Positions 1 through 7,023 are shown, counted from the stretch's first letter. The stretch: DNA of 20,287 nucleotides from JAIBAI01 sp044238875 (GCA_044238875.1 JBIICM010000024.1:1-20287), one strand, 5' to 3'. Notes: generated from the letters alone by a model not told the origin. Numbers and translations: made by a program.

Positions 1-25
1 GTTGCTGCGCTCATAGCCAATGCGC

Positions 26-57
26 TATGCATTAGAGCGATGCGCTTCTAATGCATA
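26..57. repeat. Strong imperfect hairpin at the left edge
   Basis: An 11-nt arm at 26-36 (TATGCATTAGA) is the exact reverse complement of 47-57. The interior also pairs (GCG at 37-39 with CGC at 43-45, around a 3-nt loop), giving a nearly continuous stem with one bulged base. The motif TGCGCT occurs three times between 6 and 46. No T-tract follows on the plus strand, so it is not a classic terminator in that direction. It could be the end of a palindromic repeat family or of an element lying mostly outside the window. The structure is certain; the function is unknown. Confidence 0.6.
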
Positions 58-113
58 ATCCGGGTTAAATGTAATTGAATGTGTTTTGCCGGGTTGATTG
101 TGTTCGATTCAGG

Positions 114-479
114 CTATTTCAGGTAATATGTTGTTTCTCCGACTTCACCACGACCCACTATTAACTTGCCTTTATATAACCTGAATCCAAAGTTTTTTCC
201 GTCATCTGCGCTCATTCCGTATAGATCAGCGAATGCTCCATACGTTGTGATGTCTACATTAATGAAGTAAGAATTTACCCCATTGTTATTAGACAATACT
301 ATACCGTAAGTGTTGTATGATGAAATATATGCAAGTTCGATGGTAAGACCAAGGTCTCTGTTGTAAAACGATTTACCTTCCATATAAGCGATAACATCAC
401 TTTGTTCAGAAAAACCACCTTGCGCATTGGCAAATCCGAAACTTAACATCGCAAAGGTCACAACTAATAATTTTTTCAT
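114..479 (-). CDS. Small secreted hypothetical protein
   Basis: I do not recognise this 121-residue protein. The start at 479 is preferred over the one 33 codons upstream because it puts a clean Sec signal peptide at the N-terminus: two lysines, a hydrophobic stretch (LLVVTFAMLSFGFA), then a likely cleavage after ANAQ. The mature part, about 100 residues, is rich in Tyr, Gly and Asn, with alternating hydrophobic residues that suggest a small beta-rich exported or surface protein. No lipobox cysteine is present. A near-consensus -7 element (TATCTTTC on the minus strand, about 512-519) lies roughly 30 bp upstream of the chosen start, which fits it. The gene is monocistronic and divergent from ppsA. 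Its function cannot be inferred. Confidence 0.6.
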   Translation of the reverse strand: MKKLLVVTFAMLSFGFANAQGGFSEQSDVIAYMEGKSFYNRDLGLTIELAYISSYNTYGIVLSNNNGVNSYFINVDITTYGAFADLYGMSADDGKNFGFRLYKGKLIVGRGEVGETTYYLK

Positions 480-663
480 TTTTATGTTTTGGGGGTTTGA
501 GTTTAAGTTTCGAAAGATATAAAATTTCTTACAGGTAGTCCCCGTAAAAAGAGATGAGGCAAATGCAATAAATAGCAATAGCTGATTTTTTCTTGCCGCT
601 CCATATCATTGGTTATGGGTGGATCTGATCAAAACCTTCTGAAGTGATGTTTCAATTCATTCC

Positions 664-700
664 TTATCAGATTGCCATAAATCAATTTATAAACTGATAA
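664..700. repeat. Nested inverted repeats upstream of ppsA
   Basis: In the AT-rich intergenic region between the small secreted gene and ppsA, TTATCAG (664-670) is mirrored by CTGATAA (694-700). Inside them ATAAAT (677-682) is mirrored by ATTTAT (685-690). The two dyads share nearly the same centre. The position, about 60-100 bp upstream of the ppsA start, would suit an operator, but AT-rich DNA yields such dyads by chance and no regulator gene is adjacent. No full TAnnTTTG promoter element was found upstream of ppsA. Nothing else is recognisable between 580 and 761. Confidence 0.3.
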
Positions 701-761
701 AAATCATTTGATCAACAAATCATCATCAATAATATTACACCCTTAATTAATGTCCGGATAA

Positions 762-3134
762 ATGATTCTTTGGTATAGCCAGATAAAAATGAATGATGTT
801 GCACTGGTTGGCGGCAAAAATGCCTCCCTGGGTGAGATGTGGCATCAGCTGCAGCCACAAGGTATTCAGATCCCGGATGGCTTTGCCACAACAGCAGAGG
901 CGTTCAATTTATTTCTAAGCGAAAACCGGCTTGAAACGCCCCTTAAGCATTGCATGGCGCAGCTCAACACGCAGTATTCAAATCTGACCGATGTATCGGC
1001 TGAGGCCCGAAAGCTGATGCTTGCCGGGAAGTTACCCGAAAGGTTAAAAACAGCCATTGTTGGCGCTTATAGAAGGCTTTGTGAACTTTCGGGCCGGCAG
1101 GTTGATGTGGCTGTTCGCAGCAGCGCCACCGCCGAAGATTTGCCTGATGCAAGTTTCGCCGGGCAGCACGATTCGTTTCTGAACATATGCGGTGAAGATG
1201 CGGTGCTGGATGCAGTTCATCGCTGTTTTGCCTCACTATATAATGCGAGGGCCATAAAATACCGTACTGACCATGGTTATCATCACAGCAAAGTAGCGCT
1301 TTCGGCGGGCATTCAGTACATGGTGAGGGCAGATCTTGCCGCTTCGGGCGTTTGTTTTACCATTGATCCTGAATCGGGTTTCAGCCGCGTGATTGTAATT
1401 ACTGCCTGCTGGGGCCTTGGGGAGAACATTGTTCAGGGCGTGATAACGCCCGATGAATACCACGTGTTTAAGGAACATCTTGGCAGGGCCTCCCGTTGCA
1501 TTATTTCAAAAAAGCCGGGCTCTAAACAGAAAACGATGGTTTACCGTGAAGATGCATCCGGTACCATCAATATTGATACGCCTGCTGAAAAGCAGAAACA
1601 ATTTGCGATCAGCGACAGCGAAATTGAACGGCTCGCCCAATGGGCACTAAAAATTGAGCAGCATTACCGCATGCCGATGGACATAGAATGGGCCAAAGAT
1701 GGCATCAGCGGTCAACTGTTTATCGTTCAGGCAAGACCTGAAACAGTGCATGGCGCTAAAGACCCACTCATGGTTTCTGAGTTCAGACTCAGGGAAAAGG
1801 GACGGCTCATAGTAAGCGGAAATGCGGTCGGGAGCGGTATTACATCCGGCATCGCCAGAAAACTTGCCAGTCCGGCCGAAGCGGCAAAATTAAAGGAGGG
1901 AGAGGTATTGGTCACAGAAATTACCAATCCCGATTGGGATCCTTACATGAAGAAGGCTGCAGCCATCATAACCACTAAGGGTGGCCGGACGAGTCATGCC
2001 GCCATTGTGGCGAGGGAACTGGGGGCGCTTGCCATCGTAGGGGCAGAAGGTGCTACCTCACTGATTAAAGATGGTGAGCAAATTACAATCGATAATTCAA
2101 CGGGTAAAATCGGGACAGTGTATGAAGGGCGCCTTGCATGGGATGAAAAACAGCTCGACTTTCGACACCTGCAACTTCCCATAACAAGGCCCATGCTCAT
2201 TTTGGCCGATCCTGACAAGGCCTATAAGTACTCGTTTTATCCGAGTCAGGGCGTTGGCCTGATGCGCATGGAATTTGTGATCACCGGTGCCATACGGGTA
2301 CATCCCATGGCGCTGGTTCATTTCGATCAGATCAGTGATGCTTCGGTAAGGCATGAAATAGAAAGTCTCACTATGCAGTATGCAGACAAGAAAGCCTATT
2401 TTGTTGATCAGCTGTCACAGGCCATCGGTACAATTGCTGCCGCTTTTTATCCGCGCGAAGTTATTGTGAGGATGAGTGATTTTAAGTCAAATGAATATGC
2501 CGACTTAATCGGAGGGGCTCAGTTTGAGGTGCCGGAAGAAAACCCGATGATTGGTTTCAGAGGTGCTTCGCGTTATTACAACGATCGTTACAAGGAGGGG
2601 TTTAAACTTGAATGCGAGGCCATTAAAGTGGTTCGCAATGAAATGGGACTTGACAATGTGAAGCTGATGATTCCGTTCTGCAGAACAGTAGAAGAAGGAA
2701 AAAAGGTAGTAGCACTAATGGAGGAATACGGATTGGAGCGCGGAGAAAGCGGACCTGAAATTTATGTGATGGCAGAAATTCCGAGTAATGTGATCATGGC
2801 TGAAGAATTCGCAAAAGTTTTTGACGGATTTTCAATAGGCTCGAACGACCTGACCCAGCTCACACTGGGTATTGACCGCGATTCTGCCATTATCAGTCAT
2901 CTTTTCGATGAAAACGATGCCGCTGTAAAGGCAATGATCACAAGGGTTGTTGAAACGGCAAAGCGTTGCGGTTCAAAAATCGGACTTTGCGGTCAGGCGC
3001 CAAGTGATGATCCGGCATTCGCCGGTTTTTTGATCAGACTGGGAATAGACAGTATTTCATTCAACCCCGACGCGCTGCTGAAAGGTATCGAAAACATGTT
3101 AAAAGCCGAATCAGAACAAAACAATCAAACTTAA
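762..3134 (+). CDS. ppsA: Phosphoenolpyruvate synthase (pyruvate, water dikinase)
   Basis: Converts pyruvate, ATP and water to PEP, AMP and phosphate: the gluconeogenic entry from pyruvate, in the cytoplasm. The 790 residues match the family length and are complete. In order: an N-terminal ATP/pyruvate-binding domain (about 1-335) opening with VGGKNASLGEM and containing RSSATAEDLPDASFAGQ; the swivelling phosphohistidine domain with GGRTSHAAIVARELG, whose His412 is the phospho-carrier; and a C-terminal PEP-binding barrel with ENPMIGFRG, IGSNDLTQLTLGIDRD and GLCGQAPSD, whose Cys743 is the expected catalytic acid. The start at 762 gives the usual ILWYSQI opening and is preceded by in-frame stops. 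It is followed after 6 bp by an SDR gene, so the two are probably co-transcribed. All key residues are present, and the His-domain architecture favours PEP synthase over pyruvate phosphate dikinase. Confidence 0.96.
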   Translation: MILWYSQIKMNDVALVGGKNASLGEMWHQLQPQGIQIPDGFATTAEAFNLFLSENRLETPLKHCMAQLNTQYSNLTDVSAEARKLMLAGKLPERLKTAIVGAYRRLCELSGRQVDVAVRSSATAEDLPDASFAGQHDSFLNICGEDAVLDAVHRCFASLYNARAIKYRTDHGYHHSKVALSAGIQYMVRADLAASGVCFTIDPESGFSRVIVITACWGLGENIVQGVITPDEYHVFKEHLGRASRCIISKKPGSKQKTMVYREDASGTINIDTPAEKQKQFAISDSEIERLAQWALKIEQHYRMPMDIEWAKDGISGQLFIVQARPETVHGAKDPLMVSEFRLREKGRLIVSGNAVGSGITSGIARKLASPAEAAKLKEGEVLVTEITNPDWDPYMKKAAAIITTKGGRTSHAAIVARELGALAIVGAEGATSLIKDGEQITIDNSTGKIGTVYEGRLAWDEKQLDFRHLQLPITRPMLILADPDKAYKYSFYPSQGVGLMRMEFVITGAIRVHPMALVHFDQISDASVRHEIESLTMQYADKKAYFVDQLSQAIGTIAAAFYPREVIVRMSDFKSNEYADLIGGAQFEVPEENPMIGFRGASRYYNDRYKEGFKLECEAIKVVRNEMGLDNVKLMIPFCRTVEEGKKVVALMEEYGLERGESGPEIYVMAEIPSNVIMAEEFAKVFDGFSIGSNDLTQLTLGIDRDSAIISHLFDENDAAVKAMITRVVETAKRCGSKIGLCGQAPSDDPAFAGFLIRLGIDSISFNPDALLKGIENMLKAESEQNNQT

Positions 3135-3140
3135 AAAATC

Positions 3141-3899
3141 ATGGAAAAATTAAAAGGAAAAGTGGCCATCGTAACGGGTGCATCCTCAGGCATGGGGAAG
3201 GCAATTGCCGTATTGTTCGCACAACAGGGCGCAAGTGTTGTTGTTGCAGACCTGCGTGTAGAAGAGGTGAATCAGGTGGTAAACAGTATAAAGAATGATG
3301 GCGGTAAGGCCAGCGGTTTTCTTTGCGACGTGGCAAATGAAAGTGATGTGACTCAGCTGGTAGAAGCGGTTATGAAGGAATATGGCGCCCTTGATATACT
3401 TGTGAACAATGCCGGTATTATGGATGATTTTTATCCTGTTGACCAGGTGACCAACGAGCAGTGGAACCGGGTAATGGGCGTAAACGTGAACGGCCCGTTC
3501 TATGCCTGCCGGCTCGCTGTTCCAATCATGTTGAAGCAGGGCAGGGGCAGTATTGTCAATATCTCATCCGTCGGTGGCCTTGAGGGAAGCAGGGCCGGCG
3601 CTGTTTATACCACCTCAAAGCATGCGATCATGGGGCTTACAAAGAACATCGGATTCATGTATGCCCAGAAGGGTATCCGGTGCAATGCCATCGCCCCAGG
3701 TGGCGTCAATACGAACATTGGCCGCAACATGAAGCCGCATCCATTCGGCTATGAACGCGCCATTTCGGGTGCAGGGAGCATGCCCCGCATGGGTGAGTCT
3801 GATGAAATAGCCCGGCTGGCCCTGTTTCTGGCGAGCGATGATGCCTCATTCGTAAACGGAGCGATTGTGGTTGCTGATGGCGGCTGGACGGCCTACTAA
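3141..3899 (+). CDS. SDR-family oxidoreductase
   Basis: A classical short-chain dehydrogenase/reductase of 252 residues with a complete Rossmann core. It has the TGASSGMG cofactor loop (residues 12-19), an acidic residue after beta-2 (Asp37) that favours NAD(H) over NADP(H), NNAG (89-92), the structural Asn115, catalytic Ser143, and the YTTSK motif (Tyr156, Lys160). The C-terminus ends in the usual GAIVVADGGWTAY. This resembles FabG or glucose-1-dehydrogenase-like enzymes, but the substrate cannot be assigned from sequence alone. It lies 6 bp after ppsA on the same strand and is probably on one transcript; a metabolic link to PEP synthase is not obvious. It converges on ttcA with an 11-bp gap. 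Confidence 0.93.
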   Translation: MEKLKGKVAIVTGASSGMGKAIAVLFAQQGASVVVADLRVEEVNQVVNSIKNDGGKASGFLCDVANESDVTQLVEAVMKEYGALDILVNNAGIMDDFYPVDQVTNEQWNRVMGVNVNGPFYACRLAVPIMLKQGRGSIVNISSVGGLEGSRAGAVYTTSKHAIMGLTKNIGFMYAQKGIRCNAIAPGGVNTNIGRNMKPHPFGYERAISGAGSMPRMGESDEIARLALFLASDDASFVNGAIVVADGGWTAY

Positions 3900-3910
3900 G
3901 GGGATCTTAC

Positions 3911-4726
3911 TTAATGATCCATCGGATTATTGTGAGCTGATCTTTCTTCCAGTGCAATAAAATCAAAAATTGAAGGATCGAGCAGATGCGACAAATGAAC
4001 CTTTGAAAGGGCTGTGAGCATGATTTCTTTACGATTGGGGTAATTTTTTTCCCAGTCAATCATCATTTGCTTGATCACTTTGCGTTGCATATTTTCCTGT
4101 GAGCCGCAAAGGTTGCAGGGTATAATCGGGAATTGCCGGTAATCAGCATAGGCCGCAATTTCATCTTCCTTGCAAAAGGCGAGCGGTCTAATTACCTGAT
4201 GTCTGCCATCGTCGGTTCTGAATTTTGGTGGCATGGCCTCAAGTTTACCGGCAAAAAACAGGTTAAGAAAAAAGGTTTCCAGAATATCTTCCCTGTGGTG
4301 GCCGAGGGCAAGTTTGTTGCAGCCCATCTCTTCGGCCGCATCGTACAAAATGCCTCTACGCAATCGTGAACAGAGTGTACACATTGTTTTTCCGGCCGGA
4401 GTTTTTTCTGTTACAACCGAATAGGTATCCCGCTCAAGAATACGGTAAGGTACGCCCATTGATTTGAGGTAGCCGGGTAACACTTCTTCCGGAAATCCTG
4501 GTTGTTTTTGATCAAGGTTCACGGCTACCAGTTCAAACGAATGTTGAAATACCTTCTGCATGTGCAGCAACATATCAAGCAGGGTATAACTGTCTTTTCC
4601 TCCTGACAGACATACCATGATTTTATCGCCAGGTTCAACCACCTGATAAGTTTCCTGTACTTCCCAAACCGCTTTTCGCAGGCGCTTTGTGAGCATCTCT
4701 TCCGATTTTATCCCTTTTTCGACCAT
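3911..4726 (-). CDS. ttcA: tRNA 2-thiocytidine synthetase TtcA-type ATPase
   Basis: TtcA thiolates cytidine 32 of certain tRNAs, activating the base with ATP through an N-type PP-loop ATPase and using an Fe-S cluster. Visible here are the PP-loop SGGKDS (residues 41-46), CTLCSRLRRG with Cys116 and Cys119, GHHREDILETFFLN, RTDDGRHQVIRPL, and PCNLCGSQ with Cys204 and Cys207. These match the cluster-binding cysteines of the family. At 271 residues it is a little shorter than the enterobacterial enzyme. The start is uncertain: a TAnnTTTG element lies only 5 bp upstream of the ATG at 4726. An internal Met at residue 11 (4696), just before KRLRKAV, would keep the conserved core and leave a normal leader. 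Divergent from the phosphoribosyltransferase gene with 54 bp between them. Confidence 0.93.
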   Translation of the reverse strand: MVEKGIKSEEMLTKRLRKAVWEVQETYQVVEPGDKIMVCLSGGKDSYTLLDMLLHMQKVFQHSFELVAVNLDQKQPGFPEEVLPGYLKSMGVPYRILERDTYSVVTEKTPAGKTMCTLCSRLRRGILYDAAEEMGCNKLALGHHREDILETFFLNLFFAGKLEAMPPKFRTDDGRHQVIRPLAFCKEDEIAAYADYRQFPIIPCNLCGSQENMQRKVIKQMMIDWEKNYPNRKEIMLTALSKVHLSHLLDPSIFDFIALEERSAHNNPMDH

Positions 4727-4731
4727 TGCTG

Positions 4732-4739
4732 CAAAGATA
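4732..4739 (-). promoter_or_regulatory. -7 promoter element for ttcA
   Basis: On the minus strand these bases read TATCTTTG, a perfect match to the Bacteroidota TAnnTTTG -7 element. The bases 19 nt further upstream read TTTA, three of four matches to the -33 TTTG. Transcription would begin at about 4726, right at the longest ATG, implying either a leaderless mRNA or use of the later start at 4696. Confidence 0.5.
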
Positions 4740-4780
4740 AGCAGGGTTCAGATATCGTTAAATTCAATTAAATTGCTCCC

Positions 4781-5275
4781 GTGAATAAACGTAGAATTCT
4801 TCAATCGCGACAGGTTCACCAGAAGCTGGAACGAATGGCGCTTGAAATAATTGAACGCACCAACGGCAACCTTGTACTGGCAGGCATAGAATCAAACGGC
4901 ATTCAGTTAGCCGGAATCATCGGGAAGCATCTGCAGGCAATTACCGGAACTCCGTTTTTGGTTTACAGGGTCAGGATAAATAAGCCCAATCCTTTGCAAT
5001 CCAAACTTGAAACAGATTTGCCCGCTGAATTATTAACCGGTGCAACGCTTATCCTCGTGGATGATGTGCAAAATTCAGGAAGAACAATGATTTACTCAAT
5101 CAGACATTTCCTGCAATTCCCGCTTGAATCGGTTCAAACATGTGTACTTGTTGACCGGAAACACAATAATTTCCCGGTGCGTGCAGATTACGTCGGGCTT
5201 TCTCTTTCAACCACCCTGCAAGACCATGTACTGGTGGAAGTGAACGGCGAAGCTATCGAGGTGTTTCTTACCTGA
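4781..5275 (+). CDS. PyrR-like phosphoribosyltransferase family protein
   Basis: A type I phosphoribosyltransferase of 164 residues. The PRPP-binding motif is LILVDDVQNSGRT (residues 90-102), with the two acidic residues Asp94 and Asp95. The C-terminal part (VLVDRKHNNFPVRADYVGL) closely resembles PyrR, the uracil phosphoribosyltransferase and pyr-operon RNA-binding attenuator. Whether it regulates, salvages uracil or does something else cannot be told; no pyrimidine genes are nearby. The start is GTG at 4781, since no in-frame ATG precedes the conserved part, and no Shine-Dalgarno sequence is visible. The last 14 codons, the stop and 5 further bases (5231-5280) are repeated perfectly at 6230-6279, on the far side of the toxin-antitoxin cassette. 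The gene itself remains intact. Confidence 0.88.
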   Translation: MNKRRILQSRQVHQKLERMALEIIERTNGNLVLAGIESNGIQLAGIIGKHLQAITGTPFLVYRVRINKPNPLQSKLETDLPAELLTGATLILVDDVQNSGRTMIYSIRHFLQFPLESVQTCVLVDRKHNNFPVRADYVGLSLSTTLQDHVLVEVNGEAIEVFLT

Positions 5276-5280
5276 GCGGA
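5231..5280 (+). repeat. 50-bp perfect direct repeat, left copy
   Basis: These 50 bases are identical to 6230-6279. They encode residues 151-164 and the stop of the phosphoribosyltransferase plus five downstream bases. Identity ends abruptly at both sides: A at 5230 against C at 6229, and A at 5281 against T at 6280. This is the functional copy, in frame with its gene. It abuts the toxin-antitoxin cassette, whose first ATG is at 5285. Confidence 0.97.
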
Positions 5281-5284
5281 AAAT

Positions 5285-5584
5285 ATGAAAGCCCATCCGC
5301 TGATTTCTGAATCCACTTTCTGGGATATTGATCCTGAAACACTGGATTATGAAAGTGCCGCCGACTGGGTGATTTTAAGGGTATTCGACAGAGGGTCGCT
5401 GCAGGAGGTAATTTCGGTTGTTAAGTATTACGGAAAAGAAAAGGTAAAAACCATACTCCAAACAGAAAAATCACAACTTCCCGACCACAGTATATTATTA
5501 GCCAGGGCTTTTTTTCAATTAAAGTTCAGCGATTTTCAATGCTTAAAAAAGAAGCCGTTTCCGAAGCGCTTTACAATGTCCTGA
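5285..5584 (+). CDS. DUF6922-like small protein, probable antitoxin
   Basis: A 99-residue protein with the pattern I associate with DUF6922: FWDIDPETLDYESAADWVI near the N-terminus, RVFDRGSLQEV, a YYGKEKVKTIL segment, and a C-terminal F-x2-F-x-C motif (DFQC). These small proteins commonly sit directly before AbiEii-type nucleotidyltransferases in Bacteroidota, hence the antitoxin call; the family name is from memory and the function is inferred from context. It begins 4 bp after the left direct repeat, so no promoter of its own fits inside the insert, and it probably depends on readthrough from the phosphoribosyltransferase gene. Its last 46 bp overlap the next gene in another frame, a typical arrangement for translational coupling. 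No DNA-binding helix-turn-helix is obvious. Confidence 0.72.
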   Translation: MKAHPLISESTFWDIDPETLDYESAADWVILRVFDRGSLQEVISVVKYYGKEKVKTILQTEKSQLPDHSILLARAFFQLKFSDFQCLKKKPFPKRFTMS

Positions 5585-6213
5585 ATCGATTGATGGGCGT
5601 AAAAAATTTGGCCAACCACAGACTTGTTGGTGGTACAGCTTATGCATTGCAGGTCGGTCATCGTATTTCGGTGGATATTGACCTTTTTTCAGACACCGTT
5701 TCGGATTATCATTTGATAGAAAAAGAAATAAATCAGGAATTTGGGACAGATGCGAAGCTTGTCCACTATATCCGCTCACCTTTAGGAAGGGGAATTTCCT
5801 ATCTGATTGGGGGCATAAAAACCGATTTGCTGGATTGGAATAGAACCTTCCACTTTCCCGTTGAAACCATTGAAGGCATCCGGATGGCAGGAAAAACAGA
5901 GATTATGGCCATGAAACTTGATATTCTGACAGGGCCACCTGAATTTGTGCGCTACGAAAAGAAAGATTTTATAGATCTGTCTTTTATGCTTTTGGATTAC
6001 AGCCTGGAAGAAATGCTCGCATTGTACAGGGGAATAAATCCTGATATGTCAGATCCTGAGCGACTTGTTTTGGAAGCGCTGCAATTGGCTGAATTGGCCG
6101 ATAAAAAACCAAACCCCAAAATGCTACGCCCATTGGATTGGCAGGAAGCAAAAAATATAATCCAAACTTCAGTACTACGATTTTTGGATGAAAAAACAAA
6201 AGATAGCGACTAA
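5539..6213 (+). CDS. AbiEii/AbiGii-type nucleotidyltransferase toxin
   Basis: A DNA polymerase beta-fold nucleotidyltransferase of 224 residues. Conserved AbiEii motifs are in order: LVGGTAYAL (residues 29-37) followed by HRISVDIDLFS with the metal-binding pair Asp46 and Asp48; a third acid at Asp96 (KTDLLDW); AMKLDIL with Lys126; and KKDFIDLSFMLLDY (Lys142, Asp143, Asp146). Family members such as AbiEii and MenT are toxins that transfer nucleotides to targets such as tRNA, and act in phage defence or growth arrest. The target here is unknown. All catalytic residues are present, so it is probably active. The start at 5539 gives the usual short N-terminus before the GG motif, which makes the 46-bp overlap with the upstream gene genuine. 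It is convergent with sdhB across the right direct repeat. Confidence 0.87.
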   Translation: MLKKEAVSEALYNVLNRLMGVKNLANHRLVGGTAYALQVGHRISVDIDLFSDTVSDYHLIEKEINQEFGTDAKLVHYIRSPLGRGISYLIGGIKTDLLDWNRTFHFPVETIEGIRMAGKTEIMAMKLDILTGPPEFVRYEKKDFIDLSFMLLDYSLEEMLALYRGINPDMSDPERLVLEALQLAELADKKPNPKMLRPLDWQEAKNIIQTSVLRFLDEKTKDSD

Positions 6214-6229
6214 TTCAACAAACCACTTC

Positions 6230-6279
6230 CTGGTGGAAGTGAACGGCGAAGCTATCGAGGTGTTTCTTACCTGAGCGGA
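6230..6279 (+). repeat. 50-bp perfect direct repeat, right copy
   Basis: Identical to 5231-5280 and exactly 999 bp downstream. It is an orphan fragment of the phosphoribosyltransferase 3' end, stop included, lying after the toxin gene. It ends directly against the sdhB stop codon (6280-6282). Read in the phosphoribosyltransferase frame, the bases just upstream would encode T-N-H-F before LVEV, against Q-D-H-V in the intact gene; this may be chance. Confidence 0.97.
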
Positions 6280-7023
6280 TTATTCAGCAACGTTTGAGAA
6301 GATAAAATCTCTGTTCATGCGGGCGATGTTCGATATGGAAATACTTTTCGGACATTCAGCTTCGCAAGCCCCCGTATTGGTGCAATTTCCAAAACCTTCT
6401 TCATCCATTTGTGCAACCATTGCTTTCACGCGATGGGTGCGTTCAGGCTGGCCCTGCGGCAATAAAGCCATCTGTGAAACTTTGGCCGCAACAAACAGCA
6501 TGGCCGAAGCATTCTTGCACGAAGCTACACAAGCTCCGCAACCAATGCAGGCGGCAGCATCAAAGGCTTTGTCTGCATCAGATTTCGGAATCGGAATTGA
6601 GTTAGCATCAACTGCATTGCCGGTGTTGACAGAAATAAATCCTCCGGCCTGAATAATGCGGTCGAATGCCGAGCGGTCAACCACAAGATCTTTTAAAACG
6701 GGGAACGCTTTCGCACGCCAGGGTTCAACAACCACAGTCTCCCCGTCTTTAAAATGCCGCATGTGCAGCTGACAGGTGGTGGTAGCCTCCATGGGACCAT
6801 GTGCCCGACCGTTTATATACATTGAACACATCCCGCAAATACCTTCACGGCAATCGTGATCAAAAGCCACAGGCTCGTCGCCGGTACGCACCAATTCTTC
6901 GTTAAGCACATCAAACATTTCGAGAAATGACATGTCTTCAGACACATTATTTACGGTATAGTCCCTGAATGCACCCTGGCTTTGGCTGCTTGCCTGACGC
7001 CATACTTTCAGATGAATTTTCAT
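6280..7023 (-). CDS. sdhB: Succinate dehydrogenase/fumarate reductase iron-sulfur subunit
   Basis: The electron-transfer subunit linking the flavoprotein to membrane quinone, 247 residues and complete. The [2Fe-2S] cysteines are Cys58, Cys63, Cys66 and Cys84 (CREGICGMC and a later TTTC). The ferredoxin-like half has CIGCGACVASCK (Cys159, 162, 165, 169) and NCTNTGACEAECPK (Cys214, 220, 224). Together these supply the [4Fe-4S] and [3Fe-4S] clusters. It is the last gene of a C-A-B operon, 38 bp after sdhA. Its stop codon directly abuts the right 50-bp repeat of the toxin-antitoxin islet, so the islet's arrival left the coding sequence intact. Whether the complex runs as succinate dehydrogenase or fumarate reductase in vivo is not decided by sequence. 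Confidence 0.95.
   Translation of the reverse strand: MKIHLKVWRQASSQSQGAFRDYTVNNVSEDMSFLEMFDVLNEELVRTGDEPVAFDHDCREGICGMCSMYINGRAHGPMEATTTCQLHMRHFKDGETVVVEPWRAKAFPVLKDLVVDRSAFDRIIQAGGFISVNTGNAVDANSIPIPKSDADKAFDAAACIGCGACVASCKNASAMLFVAAKVSQMALLPQGQPERTHRVKAMVAQMDEEGFGNCTNTGACEAECPKSISISNIARMNRDFIFSNVAE

Larger units (their letters stand above)
5281..6229 (+). mobile_element. Putative toxin-antitoxin islet between direct repeats
   Basis: This 949-bp insert, plus one 50-bp repeat copy, makes a 999-bp unit. It holds only the DUF6922-like gene and the AbiEii-like gene. Without it, the phosphoribosyltransferase and sdhB would be convergent with about 4 bp between their stops, so it reads as an insertion into a compact junction. 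No transposase, integrase or resolvase is encoded, and the two ends of the insert show no inverted repeats. A 50-bp duplication is far longer than ordinary transposon target duplications; att-like flanks or a single crossover with a circular molecule carrying the target's 3' end are alternatives. Mobility is inferred, not shown. Confidence 0.6.

Noticed and set aside
3902..3922. GGATC/GATCC dyad between the SDR gene and ttcA as a bidirectional terminator
   Set aside because: Five-base stem, large loop and no T-tract; likely chance.
5281..6229. Toxin-antitoxin insert as an ordinary insertion sequence or transposon
   Set aside because: No transposase, no terminal inverted repeats at the insert ends, and the 50-bp duplication is much longer than usual target-site duplications.
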